A DNA stretch of 64,000 nt from Mixia osmundae IAM 14324 (Eukaryota > Basidiomycota > Mixiomycetes > Mixiales > Mixiaceae): assembly GCF_000708205.1 (NCBI RefSeq), contig NW_014575559.1, forward strand, positions 398,575-462,574, read 5' to 3'. A program made the translations under genes and the position numbers. The notes under the pieces are model-generated. The model was not told the origin of the DNA. It did no database searches and saw only the letters and a program-made list of their open reading frames with translations. Positions 34,701 to 46,339 of the stretch are shown one piece after another (position 1 is the stretch's first letter; each line of letters starts with the position of its first letter).

Positions 34701-35024
34701 CTCTAGACCTTGCATGCTTCTTTGATCGAGACGCGCCCCTTTGAATTTGACTTGACCGCGCGGCCAGTGAGTGACCCAGCTGGAGAGTCCACTGGATCGC
34801 TCGCGAGATTCACCGGGCAGATACCCGCGCAAGCGTATGGCATGATCGCCGCACACTCGACTGCTGTGCGTTCGGTCAGTGTTGGAGCATCGATCGCGTT
34901 GCAGTCTCGAGCTGACCTGACAGCCGTCGAGCAGAGCAGCGACTTCTTCGGCATGACGATTGCGCACATCAGTCTATAAGACGAGTTCCAATCTGTCTCT
35001 GTCCAGTTCTGAGCCAACGCCAGT
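34701..35024. other. Intergenic stretch, 324 bp, with an ATG-less open frame
   Basis: This lies between MTD1 and the RIM15 gene, both on the plus strand. A 90-codon plus-strand frame (34710-34979) has no ATG start and no motif I know. An overlapping minus-strand frame also lacks an ATG. I treat both as chance, or as 5' leader of the RIM15 transcript. Confidence 0.4.
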
Positions 35025-38000
35025 ATGGCAGCGACGAATGAGCAAGCTAGCATGCCAACCAGTGCTGCCGTTAGCGAGTCCGGCAGTCCGACCAAAGAGA
35101 CCTCCAAGCCGATTGTGTCCAGCTCTCCTGCGAGCTCATCTGGAGATTCCTCGCCTCATATGAGGCAGGCGTCTGTCCAAGCGCAGGCACGAAGCGGTCT
35201 CACGAACTTGAGCGGCACGTCGCCCGAGCTACGGCACACTTCAGGCACCTTTCCTGGCCCACGAAGTCTCTCGCCCGAGCTCAACAGATCCAGCAGCAAT
35301 GCTAGCGGCTCGCCTGTGCCGCGTCGCGCCAGACCTGTCACTGTCAGTGGACCCATGGCAGGCCTGAATTTGTACGCGCGGGACTACGCAGGCGGATCGG
35401 AAGCTCGCAGGAGGCGGCATGCCTCACAATCCGGTCTGAGCAATGCCGCTTTCACATCGACGAGCTCAGAGGCGGATAGTTTCGAGGGACGCGACAGCGG
35501 GAGCGAGATGTCAAATGATGAGGCTATGGCATTCGAGATGGACGATACTGCCGCTGCTGCACCACAAGCTAGTCCAGAGCTTGTCCCGTCCCTCTGGACA
35601 TCGTCGCAGCCTTCTTATCAAGACAGACTAGCGCCATTGCCCATCTCGTCAAGTAATGCGCCCACCAACCCCGCCATGCTGAGCGCTCACAGACTCTCAA
35701 CGACGCCGCTGTTTCCTTCGCCGCTGTCCTATGCATCTCATGCAGATGATGACGATCCGCTCGAACCTCTAGATATCTCGAGTGCTTCTTCGGAAGGCGA
35801 CGACGCCAGCAAGACGCCCGTTACTGATGGCTCTACTTCTACCGGCACGACGCGAGGCAACACAAACCTGACCGGCCTTGCATTAGGCACACTTGCGGTG
35901 CCTATGCCTGCTCCTCCACCTAAGCCAGCCAAGTCAAATCGTCGTCTCTCCAGCAAACGCCCGGGTCTATCGCCAAAGACGGCTTCTTCAGCTCTGCCCA
36001 GCCTTGCGGGAGTCTACCAGCCTAGTACATCGACTGACATGCGGTCATACAGCATGAGTGGCACTCTGAATCCTGAGAGTCCTGCGCGGCCGTCGCGAGG
36101 CAGGACTTCGGAGCGAGCAGAAGAGCAACGAATCTTGCAGCAAGCGCGCCAGGATTCCTCAGATCGGCAGAGCGCTGCCTCTTCCGGACCAGCGACACCG
36201 TCTAGCACGCTTCATCTGGCCAGATCGGACGGCGGTGGTGGCCAAAGCGCTACATCTGGCGGATCCATGCCAGGCTCTCCCTCCGAAGCTACTTCGCCTC
36301 ATAGTTGGGGAACGCCATCCACTTCCCCTACGTCTGCTCGTTCGGGCTCACAACGCACGTCGGCGACCAGTCCAGGTACCGGCAAGCCTCATCGGACGTC
36401 AATCAGTGCAGGCACTCAGTCTGGATTGCCTATCGAGACTATCAAGATGCAACGTGTTCCGAGTGCTGTGCGTAGCGCGCAAAGTATACACGCGATCTCG
36501 CCGTCGTCGTCGATATCGCGCAAGAATTCGAACAGAGCATCCTCACCCGTCACAAGTGGGTTCCCCAGACGTAGCTCGAGCGGTTTCGATTCGTTAGATT
36601 ACCCCGCCGCTCCCACTCCATCCGCGACGCGAGCCGCATCCTCAAACGACGACAGCTCGAGCGATCCTGGCATCGGTGCGATAAGCAAACACAGACTGGA
36701 GAAGAAACAGAACCTGTCGCCTGTCATGGGATCACCAGATATCAATGTGGGCGCAAATCAAAGTCATTCCGCATTCGCGCCTCTTTTTCCCTTCAGCGGG
36801 TCTCCGGCAAAGCCGATCACTGGCAGGCGCGAGCGGTCCAGATCTGTGCTTGTCAAGTCAATGTCACACACGGCCACTGAGCCTAGCCTTCTGCATCCTC
36901 ACTACAATCGAAGTGTGCAGGAGGCAGCTGATGATCCTGGCATGTTAGGCTCTGCGACGGGTCAGCCTCGTATGGCGAGCGATACCTTAGACGTCCGTGG
37001 TCAGCCATCGACGCGCCGTCTGTCACATCGCCTGTCCATGACGCCAGGTGCAGCTCCTTCAACGGATGAGTACGCAAAGATCCTGTTACAGACGCGAGCC
37101 GACAAGATCAAAAAGTGGAAAGGTCGCCAGCAGACGACTCCGAATCCCGACGCTTTGCCGCTCTGGTCGCCTCCGTTAGCGGGCGACAGCTCATCGACAG
37201 CTATTCCGCAGCATTCTGCGAGCTCACAGGGCTTCGACTTTGCGTCTGCCCTATCGAAACTTGATCTGAACGAAGCGGACACCACGTCGTCGATCAGTCA
37301 GGAGCTTGAGGCGCTTGCGCAGGATCCTGGCAAAGAGATTGAATGGGTTGACTGGCTCGACGTGGGCGCCTCTCGATCTGCCAGAGTGATGCTGACATGC
37401 GCGCAGGAATATCGACTGATGAAACAGGCGAAGCTCAAAGCCGATTCGACTGACCGATCTAATCCGCAAAATCGAACAGTGCCGCAGCAACCCGAAGCGC
37501 GCATGGCGAGCGTCTCAGAAGCTGCTGCTAACCCGGAGGCCATCGTTACGCCCGCGCAGAATCACGAGACGAATCCCTTTGATTCTAGTACCGACCGGTG
37601 GTCGATGCTGACGCCAGAGATCATGCCGCGACGGCGAAGCGTAGGATCCACGCTGTCTACGCATGCGCCGGGCACGGATCAAAGCACTGTTAATTCTCCC
37701 ACTCGTTCGAGCATGATGGATGCGTTCTCTCCTGGTAGCAGGCGTCGCAAGAATCTCAACCTGGGCGCGAAGATCGACGCCTGGTGGACTTCGGTCAGGA
37801 GTAGCTTCCTACAGCATTTTGATGAGCCATCGCCATCTAGTAGTCCCAACTCCCCCTTCAGTCAGCTCCGGCCGACTGAGCCGCGACTCTTTCGCTCGCA
37901 GTCAAGAATCGAGCCAAAGACAACGAGCGCTCTCATGGGACCACCACCCGTGCCTGTGCGAGCTTCGACTTCCTTAAGTCGTCCAAGGGCCGGCAAGAAG

Positions 38001-41000
38001 CCAAGTCTGCAATCTCTGCGCGAGCCGCCGTCTCCGCGCGAACCGATCGGCGGTGCGCTTGCGCCTGCTGCCAAGATCGCTACGCATAGACCTCAGTACC
38101 ATGCAGCCAAGCCTGGTCCTTCATCATCTGCCAAACGATCTTCAGGGAGCAGCGATAACGACACGTTCAAGACGGACACGAGGCGTCGGAATCCCAATCT
38201 ATCGCTTCGCCTAGAGCCTCGCTTCAAGCCTAATCCCATGTCTCAGCGAGATCTGAGCAATGCTGATGGCTCAGTACGGTCCACATCAGACTCTTCTGCT
38301 TCTGCTGGCGTCATGACGCCGTCAAGCGCATTCTTTGGGCCTCCTAGGTTGCGACCGATTGCTCGCTCTTCCGCTTGGTCAATTGAAGCCACGCCAGCGC
38401 TCACGCCGGGACGGCCGGCTGCATGGGATGTAACACCGGGCCCTGTGCCAGTAAGTGCGACCGAGACAGCCTACTCGGTCGCGGTTGCATCAACAGGCGA
38501 AAATGACCCTAAAGCTGTGGAGCCTCAGCAACAGAATCCAGCATTTTCAGTTTCGAGCATACGACAGCACATCAGACAGCGACTGGTCGGGGCAAAGGCC
38601 AATTGCGACAAGGAGTTGAAGAAGACGATTGCTGCGATTACAAGTTTCGTCGAAGAGGAGCTGGAGCGTGAGCGCGCAGAGGCAGTTTTCCAGCATCTCA
38701 ATCTCGACGATGCAAGCTCAACAACAGGCGATGACGATATGGCCATCGAAGATTCGGGCTTGTCCGGCACTGAAGATGGCGACGAGATCAGATCGCGACC
38801 GACGTCGGCTATGAGCTCACGTCTTCACAGCAGAGCACCCTCGGTCAGTAAACCCACATTCAGGCCTGAATCGCAGGACTTGCTGCACAGTAATTCGGCT
38901 GGCAATACGATGCAGCGCAGGCCATCCATGGTAGGCCGCGGTCCTGCTCCGTCGAGACGAATTTCCACCGCTCGACGATACACGGGCGTTACTTCGAAGC
39001 CTATTGAGTCAGCGACGCTCGGTCGCAGTCTCTCGCAACAGAGTGGAAAGTCCGAGTCAGCGCTCAGCTCCCGTTCGACTTCTCGTTCGCACTCGCCGAT
39101 GCCCGGCCAGCCACGAAGACCAACCCCTTCGCGGCAGATCTCAGCCGACAAGAAGTCTCCCTTGCTCTTGCCCCGAGATGATCATGGCGTGTCTACCTCG
39201 CCATTCATATCTACGCTACAAGACATGATCACAATTGCTACTGAGATTCTCGATACGTCCGTGATCTCGCTGGCGACAAAGTCTGGCGCATGCGCTGCCT
39301 TTATCACCCGTCTGCAAAGTCTAGGCAAGAATTGGGACGACCATCCCGAATGGCCATGCCGGCGCTCGTACATCGACTTGCTACTCAGCGTTGCTGGACT
39401 CAGCCGTGTGCTCGAATGGTGGGAAGCTGAGCGAGGGTTCTGGAACTTCAACGAGATGGACGAGGCCGAAGACGAGCCCATCATGGTGCTTGCGCGCGCC
39501 ACGACTGATGAAGAGCAAGCCAATGCTCAGTTGCGCAAAGCAAAAGCGTCTCGCAGCCGCACCACCAGCACAAATTTGACGCTAGCAACAACGGACCTGC
39601 TGCCTTTGCAATCTCGCGCGCCAGAGAATTACTTCTCCGCCCCGCTCGGCGTTGATCTTGGTGCACAAGCGCCTACCGCCGGCTCACGGCCGGTCAGTCA
39701 AATTCTTTCCGATCAGCCAGCCGTACAAGACCTTCACACTGCTGTCGAAGCTGTCCGCAAGGCAACTATCCTCGTCGAGCTCAGCCTGACGGATCACGTT
39801 TTTGAGTTTCTGAGTCCTGTGTGGCGAGATGTCACTGGGCAAGTCTTCTCTTGCCATGCTCGCGGCGATAACTGACGCGTTCCGTACAGGTTGGATCCTG
39901 ATGATTGTCTCGGTCATCCAATCAGCGATCTCGTCTATCCGGACGATGCCGCCGTCTTTGTTGAGGCGACAAATCGACTGATTGAAGATAATTCTCATAC
40001 AGTCGAGGCGACATTCCGCTTGCATGTCAGCGCGGATGGCGACGACATCTTCGAAGCGATGGAAGGCAAGGGCATGCTCATGACTGATCCTCGCACAGGC
40101 CAGCCTTCTCATACTATGTGGGTCTTCAGGCCTGCCGCCGTCAGACAAGAATTGCGGGAGGCCGTCGATGAAGTCAACTCAGCTGCGCGCTTCGGCTTGG
40201 CTCAGCACCAAAGGACGTTCAGCGATCTCACTTCGTTCATGCCGCTCGCGTCTGCGTTGACTAGCGCGCCTCTGCTCTGTCGAATCTGCGAGCGCATGGT
40301 GCCTGCGTGGTTCTTCGAGAAGCACAACGAGACCTGCAACGAGACTCATCGACTAGAGAATGCCATCGGCAACTGCAACGACAGGCTGACGGAGCTGAAG
40401 CTGACCTTGAAAGCCCTGCGCGAAGGCTTAGGCTCGCCAGAGATGTCTGATAACGAGGGCAACGCCTACTCGGGTACGCTTTTCAAGGCTTCGCAAGGCA
40501 CTTCCGCCAATTCGCAGGCTTTCGCGTCCCAACGACCTGCAGAGGCACCTGTCGTCATCACCGAGTGCTTGGCCATCCTCGAACTCGCGATCCAGATCAA
40601 GTCACCAGGCGGGTCAGAAGACTCTTTGTCGCCCACTGAGCAAGGCCAGCTCACGCCCACTTCGAGCAAGAATCTGACAAGCATTGCACACTGGGCCAAG
40701 CCAAGTATCGACAGCGATGCTGCGCTTGCTTCCATAGTCACAGATACCGACAACCTTCTCAAGGAAAAGCTGACGGCCGTCAATCGTTTGCGCAACACAA
40801 TCATCTATGCCGAACGCGTGCGGATGGAATGGGATAGCCGCGCAGCTCAGATTTTGGCAGCACAACGAGGTGCATCGCTACCGAGCAGCCCGATGCGAGC
40901 AGACATCAATTTGCCTTCTTCTCCGACACGATCGGCAGCAACATCGCCCACGCGCAAACGTCCGGACGACGGTCAGCCACGGCAAAGACCACGCTCACTC

Positions 41001-42158
41001 ATCCATTCTGCCTCGATGAATCTCAACCTGATCACTCCCGCCGTAATCGCGACGCCTCCACAATCGCCTGGACTTGCTTCACGACCGTGGGGTGAAGCAC
41101 CTCGCCGAGGCTCCGGCGATTCTGGTCATAGTAGCCCTGCTCTCAATACAGTGCCAGTTTCGCCGCGCATCCCAACTTCTGTGCCCACCGGTCGATCGAA
41201 AGCATCGTCCATCAAGGACTTTGAAATCATCAAGCCGATCAGCAAAGGCGCTTTCGGGTCGGTTTATCTCGCCAAGAAGAAGACGACGGGCGATTATTAT
41301 GCGATCAAAGTGCTCAAGAAATCCGACATGATCGCCAAAAATCAGGTCACGAATGTCAAAGCAGAGCGACTGATCCTCATGACGCAAGCCGATTCCGAAT
41401 TCGTCGTGCGCCTGTATTACACTTTCCAGAGTCGCGACTACCTCTTCCTTGTGATGGAATATCTCAACGGCGGCGATTGTGCTGCTCTGCTTAAAGTCAT
41501 GGGCTCTCTGGACGAGAATTGGACGAGAGCCTATGCAGCAGAGATCATCCTTGGCCTCGAATCGCTGCATCGCAAGGACATCGTTCACAGGTCAGCCAGC
41601 TTCTATTCTGATTCGCGACGCGACTGAAGCTTTGATGCTTGTTGACAGGGATCTCAAGCCCGACAATTTGCTCATAGATCAGCGAGGCCATCTTCGCTTC
41701 TCAGACTTTGGGTTCGTTGCGCGAGCTCTGCGAATGGGGAGTTTGCTGACGCATCGTATGGTAGTCTTTCGAAGCTGGGCGCGCTAGGACGACAGGCAAA
41801 GGCACTGGGACCTTCTCCTACGCCAATATCGCGATCTCTGTACTCGTCGCCTTTGAGCAGTCAACCTGCGACTGCAGGTCTCGATTCGATCGTCTCTACC
41901 CCAGATTCGAATCCAGTCGCCTTGCCACAAGCGGCAGGCAGCAGCAGTGGTCCCTACTTCTCTGCCAAGTCACAACGGCGGCTGAGCGATCGCGGTGTGG
42001 CACAAGCCGAGGCCGCGTCTCGGCTGTTCCAAGGCACGGGCGTTACATTTGGGCAAAGGCTGGCAGAGGCCATGTCGATGCGACCGCAGCGACCTGAGTT
42101 GGCAGCGCACAAGAACATCAGCTTTGGGAGCAGCCGATCATCTGGAACGCCGCCATGA
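35025..42158 (+). CDS. RIM15: RIM15-type PAS / AGC protein kinase, truncated in the kinase domain
   Basis: Rim15/Cek1-type kinases integrate TOR and PKA nutrient signals and drive quiescence through endosulfines. About 1600 disordered Ser/Thr-rich residues come first. A PAS domain (FEFLSPVWRDVTGLDPDD), a Cys/His zinc-like motif (CRICERMVPAWFFEKHNETC) and coiled coil follow, then the kinase: GAFGSVYLA, AIKVLKK, HRDLKPDN and SDFGLSKLG. Introns are 39839-39889 (GC donor, GCAAGT), 41591-41648 and 41712-41764. The spliced frame is 2323 residues. After the DFG the frame runs through a low-complexity insert, as in other Rim15 proteins, but stops at TGA 42156-42158. The APE motif, subdomains IX-XI, the AGC tail and the receiver domain are absent. 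Only 115 bp follow before USE1, so there is no room for them. Confidence 0.9.
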
Positions 42159-42273
42159 TCGATTTCCGCCTTCTCTAGCAACACAAGCCCCTCATGCATG
42201 TACTCTGTACAACCAGGAACTGTCACGACATTGTATGCTGTATTGCTACCTGTAAGGTCTCGTAGGACTGCCA

Positions 42274-43406
42274 TCATTTTGGGGTGATGCGAATGATGGC
42301 AAAGATCATGAACCAGGCAATAGCAACCAGAGCGACTGCGGCGATGATGAAGCAAGTGGTCGTGCCACCTTTCTTCTTGTAAGCACCCAGCTTGCCGCTC
42401 TGTTGCTTCATCTTGCCGAGATTGCCTTCTAGCTTGGTCTCCGCTTCAGAGATGGCGTTCTTGTCTTTCTCGAGCACGCTGGCAAAGTTGATGGTGTTGA
42501 GCTTCAACTGCCGGGCCATCGTCGAGAGATCCTCTGTCAGGTTATCTTGAAGCTCTCTATGATGTGAGAGCAGCGTGTCGATACCGTCTGTGCTGGCAGA
42601 CTCGGCGCGACCGTATTGCGACGATTTCCTGTTTCTGGCCAGCGTCGCTCTTCGAACTGCCGTCGAGCCCGCAGGACCATCTGCTTCGGGTATAGGTACA
42701 GCATCTTCTACATGTATCAGACCTTGATCTAGCGAAGCTCTGTTGGGCGTGGTGGTGTCGCCAAAGGGACTAGCCTCTTTGAGCGTCGCGCTCGGGCTGA
42801 CGCTCACGGGCGGCGGTGGCAGAAGCTGGGGCATTGTCGGTTCTGCAGGTTTGAGGAAGTCCGGCCGTAGACGCTTGGCTTGGCCATACTCTGGCGGCTT
42901 GAGGTCGAGCTGGAGTTCTTTGATGCGTGATTCGATGAGAGCGAGTCGACGAGCAATGTCGCTCAGCTGAGGATCTCTCACTTCTCCTGATCGACTGCAG
43001 AGAACGATTCCAACTGTAAGCTTGACCCCTATTTATACTCACAGATAGGCGCGCTTGCCTGGAGACGAGCACTGGTCCAGCTTCTTGGGTAAGCCGCTCT
43101 TGAAGTGAGCGTGCATAGGCGACTGTCTACATCATCGTGTCACACACGAGACTGAGCATCAACAGCCCGACCACGACCGGCCAGACTGACCGATAGCTCA
43201 GACTGTGTCTTCCAGTACCGATCTGCAGCAGGCAAGTTGGAGATCTCCTTGAGGCGAGGTAGTGATCGCTTGGTCGATAAGTTGGTCGGCTCGCTTGCTG
43301 ATGAAGGCACATAGCCTGCTTCTAGTCGATCCACGAGGCGAACGAGATTGATACAATCTTTTGTGAACTCGCTGCTCGATGAGGTCTGCCTCAGCCTCGA
43401 TGACAT
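42274..43406 (-). CDS. USE1: Qc-type SNARE Use1 (ER retrograde transport)
   Basis: Use1 is an ER t-SNARE for Golgi-to-ER retrograde vesicles, acting with Ufe1, Sec20 and Sec22. The N-terminus has INLVRLVDRLE. The SNARE helix (RELQDNLTEDLSTMARQLKLN onward) ends in a C-terminal membrane anchor (FIIAAVALVAIAWFMIFAI). Two 64-bp introns (43127-43190, 42995-43058) give 334 residues. The second uses CAG|GCAAGC, a GC donor, which keeps a VAYARSLQERL segment. An alternative pair of splice sites with a GTGAGT donor also keeps frame but yields a less plausible segment. It is divergent from the LOA1-like gene (176 bp) and lies tail-to-tail with truncated RIM15. Confidence 0.82.
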
Positions 43407-43582
43407 GCTGGGAGCCGCCGGCTTGCTCGCTCGCAACGAGGGAGCAACATCCAACGCCAACCGCGCGCGTGACAGGTTGGGAAGGTCGACCGTCCCTGTG
43501 ACACGCCTCACTCTCCCTACCGGCCTTGTGACGCCAAGACTGTCGCAGAACACGCCCGGGAACGACTCATGAAGTCAAGAAG

Positions 43583-44629
43583 ATGGAGCGGCTCAGCAAA
43601 TGGCGAGTCAGTCTGCTCACTGTCTCACGCTTATGAGCTGCCTGACGAACAGTCACACAGGATGCTGGGACAGGCATTGCGCCGTTTGTAGGAGCTCTCG
43701 CGCCCGGCAGCGATGACGCACAAGCAAGCGTGTTGCTACGTCCTCTCCTCCTCGGCTGCGCAGCCATCAAATGTGCGCTATTGCTCGGCATGCTGGTCCA
43801 ATACGCGCTACTCGTCGAGTTGCCTCTGCTCGTCTTTGCCGATCTGGGAGTGTGGCAGACATGGCACACGAGAGTACGAGCACGGGATGCGCTCTTTCTG
43901 ATGGGATTCCTCAGGCTCGGCTCAGAGGTGGTGAGCTTGCAAAGACGACAAGGACGGCATTGGTCGAGCAAGCGGCCTGGACCAGCCGATCTGATCGCCT
44001 ACAACGCTAGCTCGCTTGTCGACTTACTCTGGCTCGCCGCTGCTTTCGCGCCCTCTTACGTCGTCCCTGTCGTCTCAACGCCCGCATCAGGCAATCAGTC
44101 AAAAGTGCTCGGCTTCCAACGCACTACCTTACTCGGCGCACTGTGGAGAACGAGCTCAGTCCCTACGAGAACACCGTCATCGCCTTTGCTTGATCTGACG
44201 TCATGTCAGACTAGCGCACGACGAGCATTGTCATTCTCGCCCGAGGCGACGACGTCGAACAATCGCTGCTTGCTACGCTTTCCCGACTTTACAGATGTGC
44301 GCGCCAAGCCCAAAACGGTCACTCATATCATCGCATTCAAGCACGATGCGCCGAGTCGATACAGCCCGACTGTCACTCTCCCCGTCAAGCTAGAAGCGTA
44401 CCAAACTGTCTCGCTCGCAAAGAGCGTCTTTCAGATCTGTCTGGCTCCCCTGCCCTGGCGGCAGGTTTCCGTCCGCCGCTTGGCGTCAGACGAGTCAATT
44501 GATCTTTCGGCAGCGAGATGGGAAGAGTTAGCAGATCGGTTGAGCACGCTCGCCAAGCTCAAGCGGGTAGGTATCAGCGTCAGAGACAAGCAAGGCTTTG
44601 TAGAGTATGCATCCAAAGCCAAGCGGTGA
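43583..44629 (+). CDS. LOA1: LOA1-like lysophospholipid acyltransferase
   Basis: The N-terminus (MERLSKWRDAGTGIAPFVG), two membrane segments, the PADLIAYNASSLVDLLWLA block and SFSPEATTSNNRCLLRF match the fungal Loa1/Vps66 acyltransferase family as I know it. That family acts in lysophosphatidic acid acylation and lipid droplet or vacuolar traffic. One intron (43607-43660) gives 330 residues. The PlsC-type HX4D position reads A-S-S-L-V-D here, so the catalytic histidine is absent. The EGT motif III reads EAT. Whether this is normal for basidiomycete members or marks an inactive protein cannot be decided from sequence alone. It is divergent from USE1. Confidence 0.72.
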
Positions 44630-44652
44630 AGCCTGCCTTTGATAAGTCAAGG

Positions 44653-46212
44653 CTATGTGAACAGCTTGCTCGTGCTCGTATTCGCATCCGCATTCTTTCG
44701 TAGCACTTTGGAAACGGCGAGTTCAAAGTCTTCTTGGGTGACGTGTTGACGTCTTTCTCTGAGTGCGTACATGCCTGCCCGCGTAAGATCGGTCAGCACC
44801 TGAACGAGCAGGAGACGAGGACGCTGACCTGCTTCGGTGCAGATACCGCGTACTTCGGCACCACTGCAAGCGCCCATCTTTTCCGCAAGCGCGCGCAAAT
44901 TGATGCCGCGCTGCAGGGACATCTTGCGCGAGTGGATTCGAAGGATCGAAACACGAGCTTCCGGGCTGGGACTGTCGAGTCAGTGCGAGCTGGAGAATGG
45001 ATGAGATCAGGCTAACCCGGGAGGTGGGAACTCGATCTTCCGATCTATACGTCCAGGGCGGAGGAGTGCAGAATCGAGGATATCGATTCGATTGGTGGCC
45101 ATGATGACCTGTAGCCTTATCGTCAGCTCCGGTACAGGACGCCTGTTCGGTATCAAGAGACTCGCCTTGATGGATTTGGTCGCTTCGAAACCGTCGAGCT
45201 GGTTGAGCAATTCGAGCATCGTCCTCTGGACTTCAGAATCGCTTCCACTGCTGCCCCCTTCTCCTCGCGACGAGCCGATCGAATCGATTTCGTCCATAAA
45301 GATGATGCTGGGCGCATGCTCTCTTGCCATGACAAACAGCTCTCGAACCATCCTCGAGCCCTCGCCGATGTACTTTTGCACGAGTTCCGAGCCGGAAACG
45401 CGAATGAAGCGACAGTCGGTATGATGTGCCACTGCGCGTGCGAGCAACGTCTTGCCCGTGCCCGGCGGTCCGTAGAGTAGCACGCCCTTGGGTTGAGCAA
45501 TACCGAGCGAATCGAATAGCTCGGGGTGCTAGGGTGGAACGCGATGGTCAGTGTGAGGATGAGGAGGAGCGCGCGAGGATGATGACGCGTACTTTGATGG
45601 GCAGCTCGATGACCTCCTTGACTTCTTTGATCTGCTTGTCCAGACCGCCCACCATCTCGTAGGTGCTGTCGGGCACCTTCTCGACCACTGCATCGCCCGT
45701 GAGTATGGTGATCTGACGTGGACAGAGGGGCAGACTGACTCATGAGCGCCACGAGGGGATCAGTCTTGTTAGGCAGAATCTGATGAAGCTGGTAGCTGTC
45801 GCTCCTGAGCGCCACCCTGAGGTTGGGCTTGAGTTCGTTGAGATCGATGTTGGGTGCAAAGTCGACGACTGTTCGGACTGCCCAGCTCAGATCGGCACCT
45901 ACAAGGCGAGTTCTACAAGCTGGACTTGCCATATTTCCCCTCTGGCTGTACTTTGACGAGCACCTTCTTCTTTCCCATCACTTTGACGACCTCGCCGACA
46001 TAGCTGCCCGGTTCCTGAAGCAGCTGGAGCTCCTCCCTGAGCAGTCTCACTCGTGCGTTGAGCGCATTCCTTTGCGCTTCCAGTCGTCTCAAGTTCTGCG
46101 CTTTCTGGTTCACCGTGAGCGAGAGTGACTCGATCTTGGCTCGGTAGTATGTCCCCAGGCTGGAATCAGATGCCTCGGGCGCAGGCGGTGCAGACAGGAC
46201 CAGGCCGGGCAT
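44653..46212 (-). CDS. RPT6: 26S proteasome regulatory ATPase subunit 8
   Basis: This AAA ATPase of the 19S base unfolds substrates for the 20S core. Features are an N-terminal coiled coil ([20 protein letters not shown]), an OB fold ([17 protein letters not shown]), Walker A GPPGTGKT, Walker B IIFMDEID, the SRH with [20 protein letters not shown], and a small helical domain. Six introns give 406 residues, within one of yeast Rpt6. Two of them, 45869-45929 (GCAAGT) and 45109-45165 (GCGAGT), require GC donors. The C-terminus ends SKLFT rather than the usual HbYX-type tail of some Rpt subunits; Rpt6 normally lacks HbYX. The first ATG (46212) sits just downstream of a GCTT repeat. Confidence 0.97.
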
Positions 46213-46232
46213 GCTTGCTTGCTTGCTTGCTT
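46213..46232. repeat. (GCTT)n microsatellite in RPT6 leader
   Basis: A short GCTT/AAGC tetranucleotide run abuts the RPT6 start codon on the minus strand. It lies within the 127-bp region shared with the divergent 5-phosphatase gene. Confidence 0.8.
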
Positions 46233-46339
46233 CCTCCTTGCGTCGTGCCACGCGTGCCAGATGACGCGCCAATCAGTGAGTGCATCAGTCGACCTGACCG
46301 AGGCCGAATGTCATCCCACTCTCGTCGCAGGACTGGCAG

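Noticed and set aside
34703-35107. 134-codon minus-strand frame with a membrane-like start
   Set aside because: It starts with CTG, overlaps the N-terminus of RIM15 and shows no family pattern.
36235-36597. 120-codon alternative frame inside RIM15
   Set aside because: It is an out-of-frame reading of the Ser-rich region, with no start context or conserved residues.
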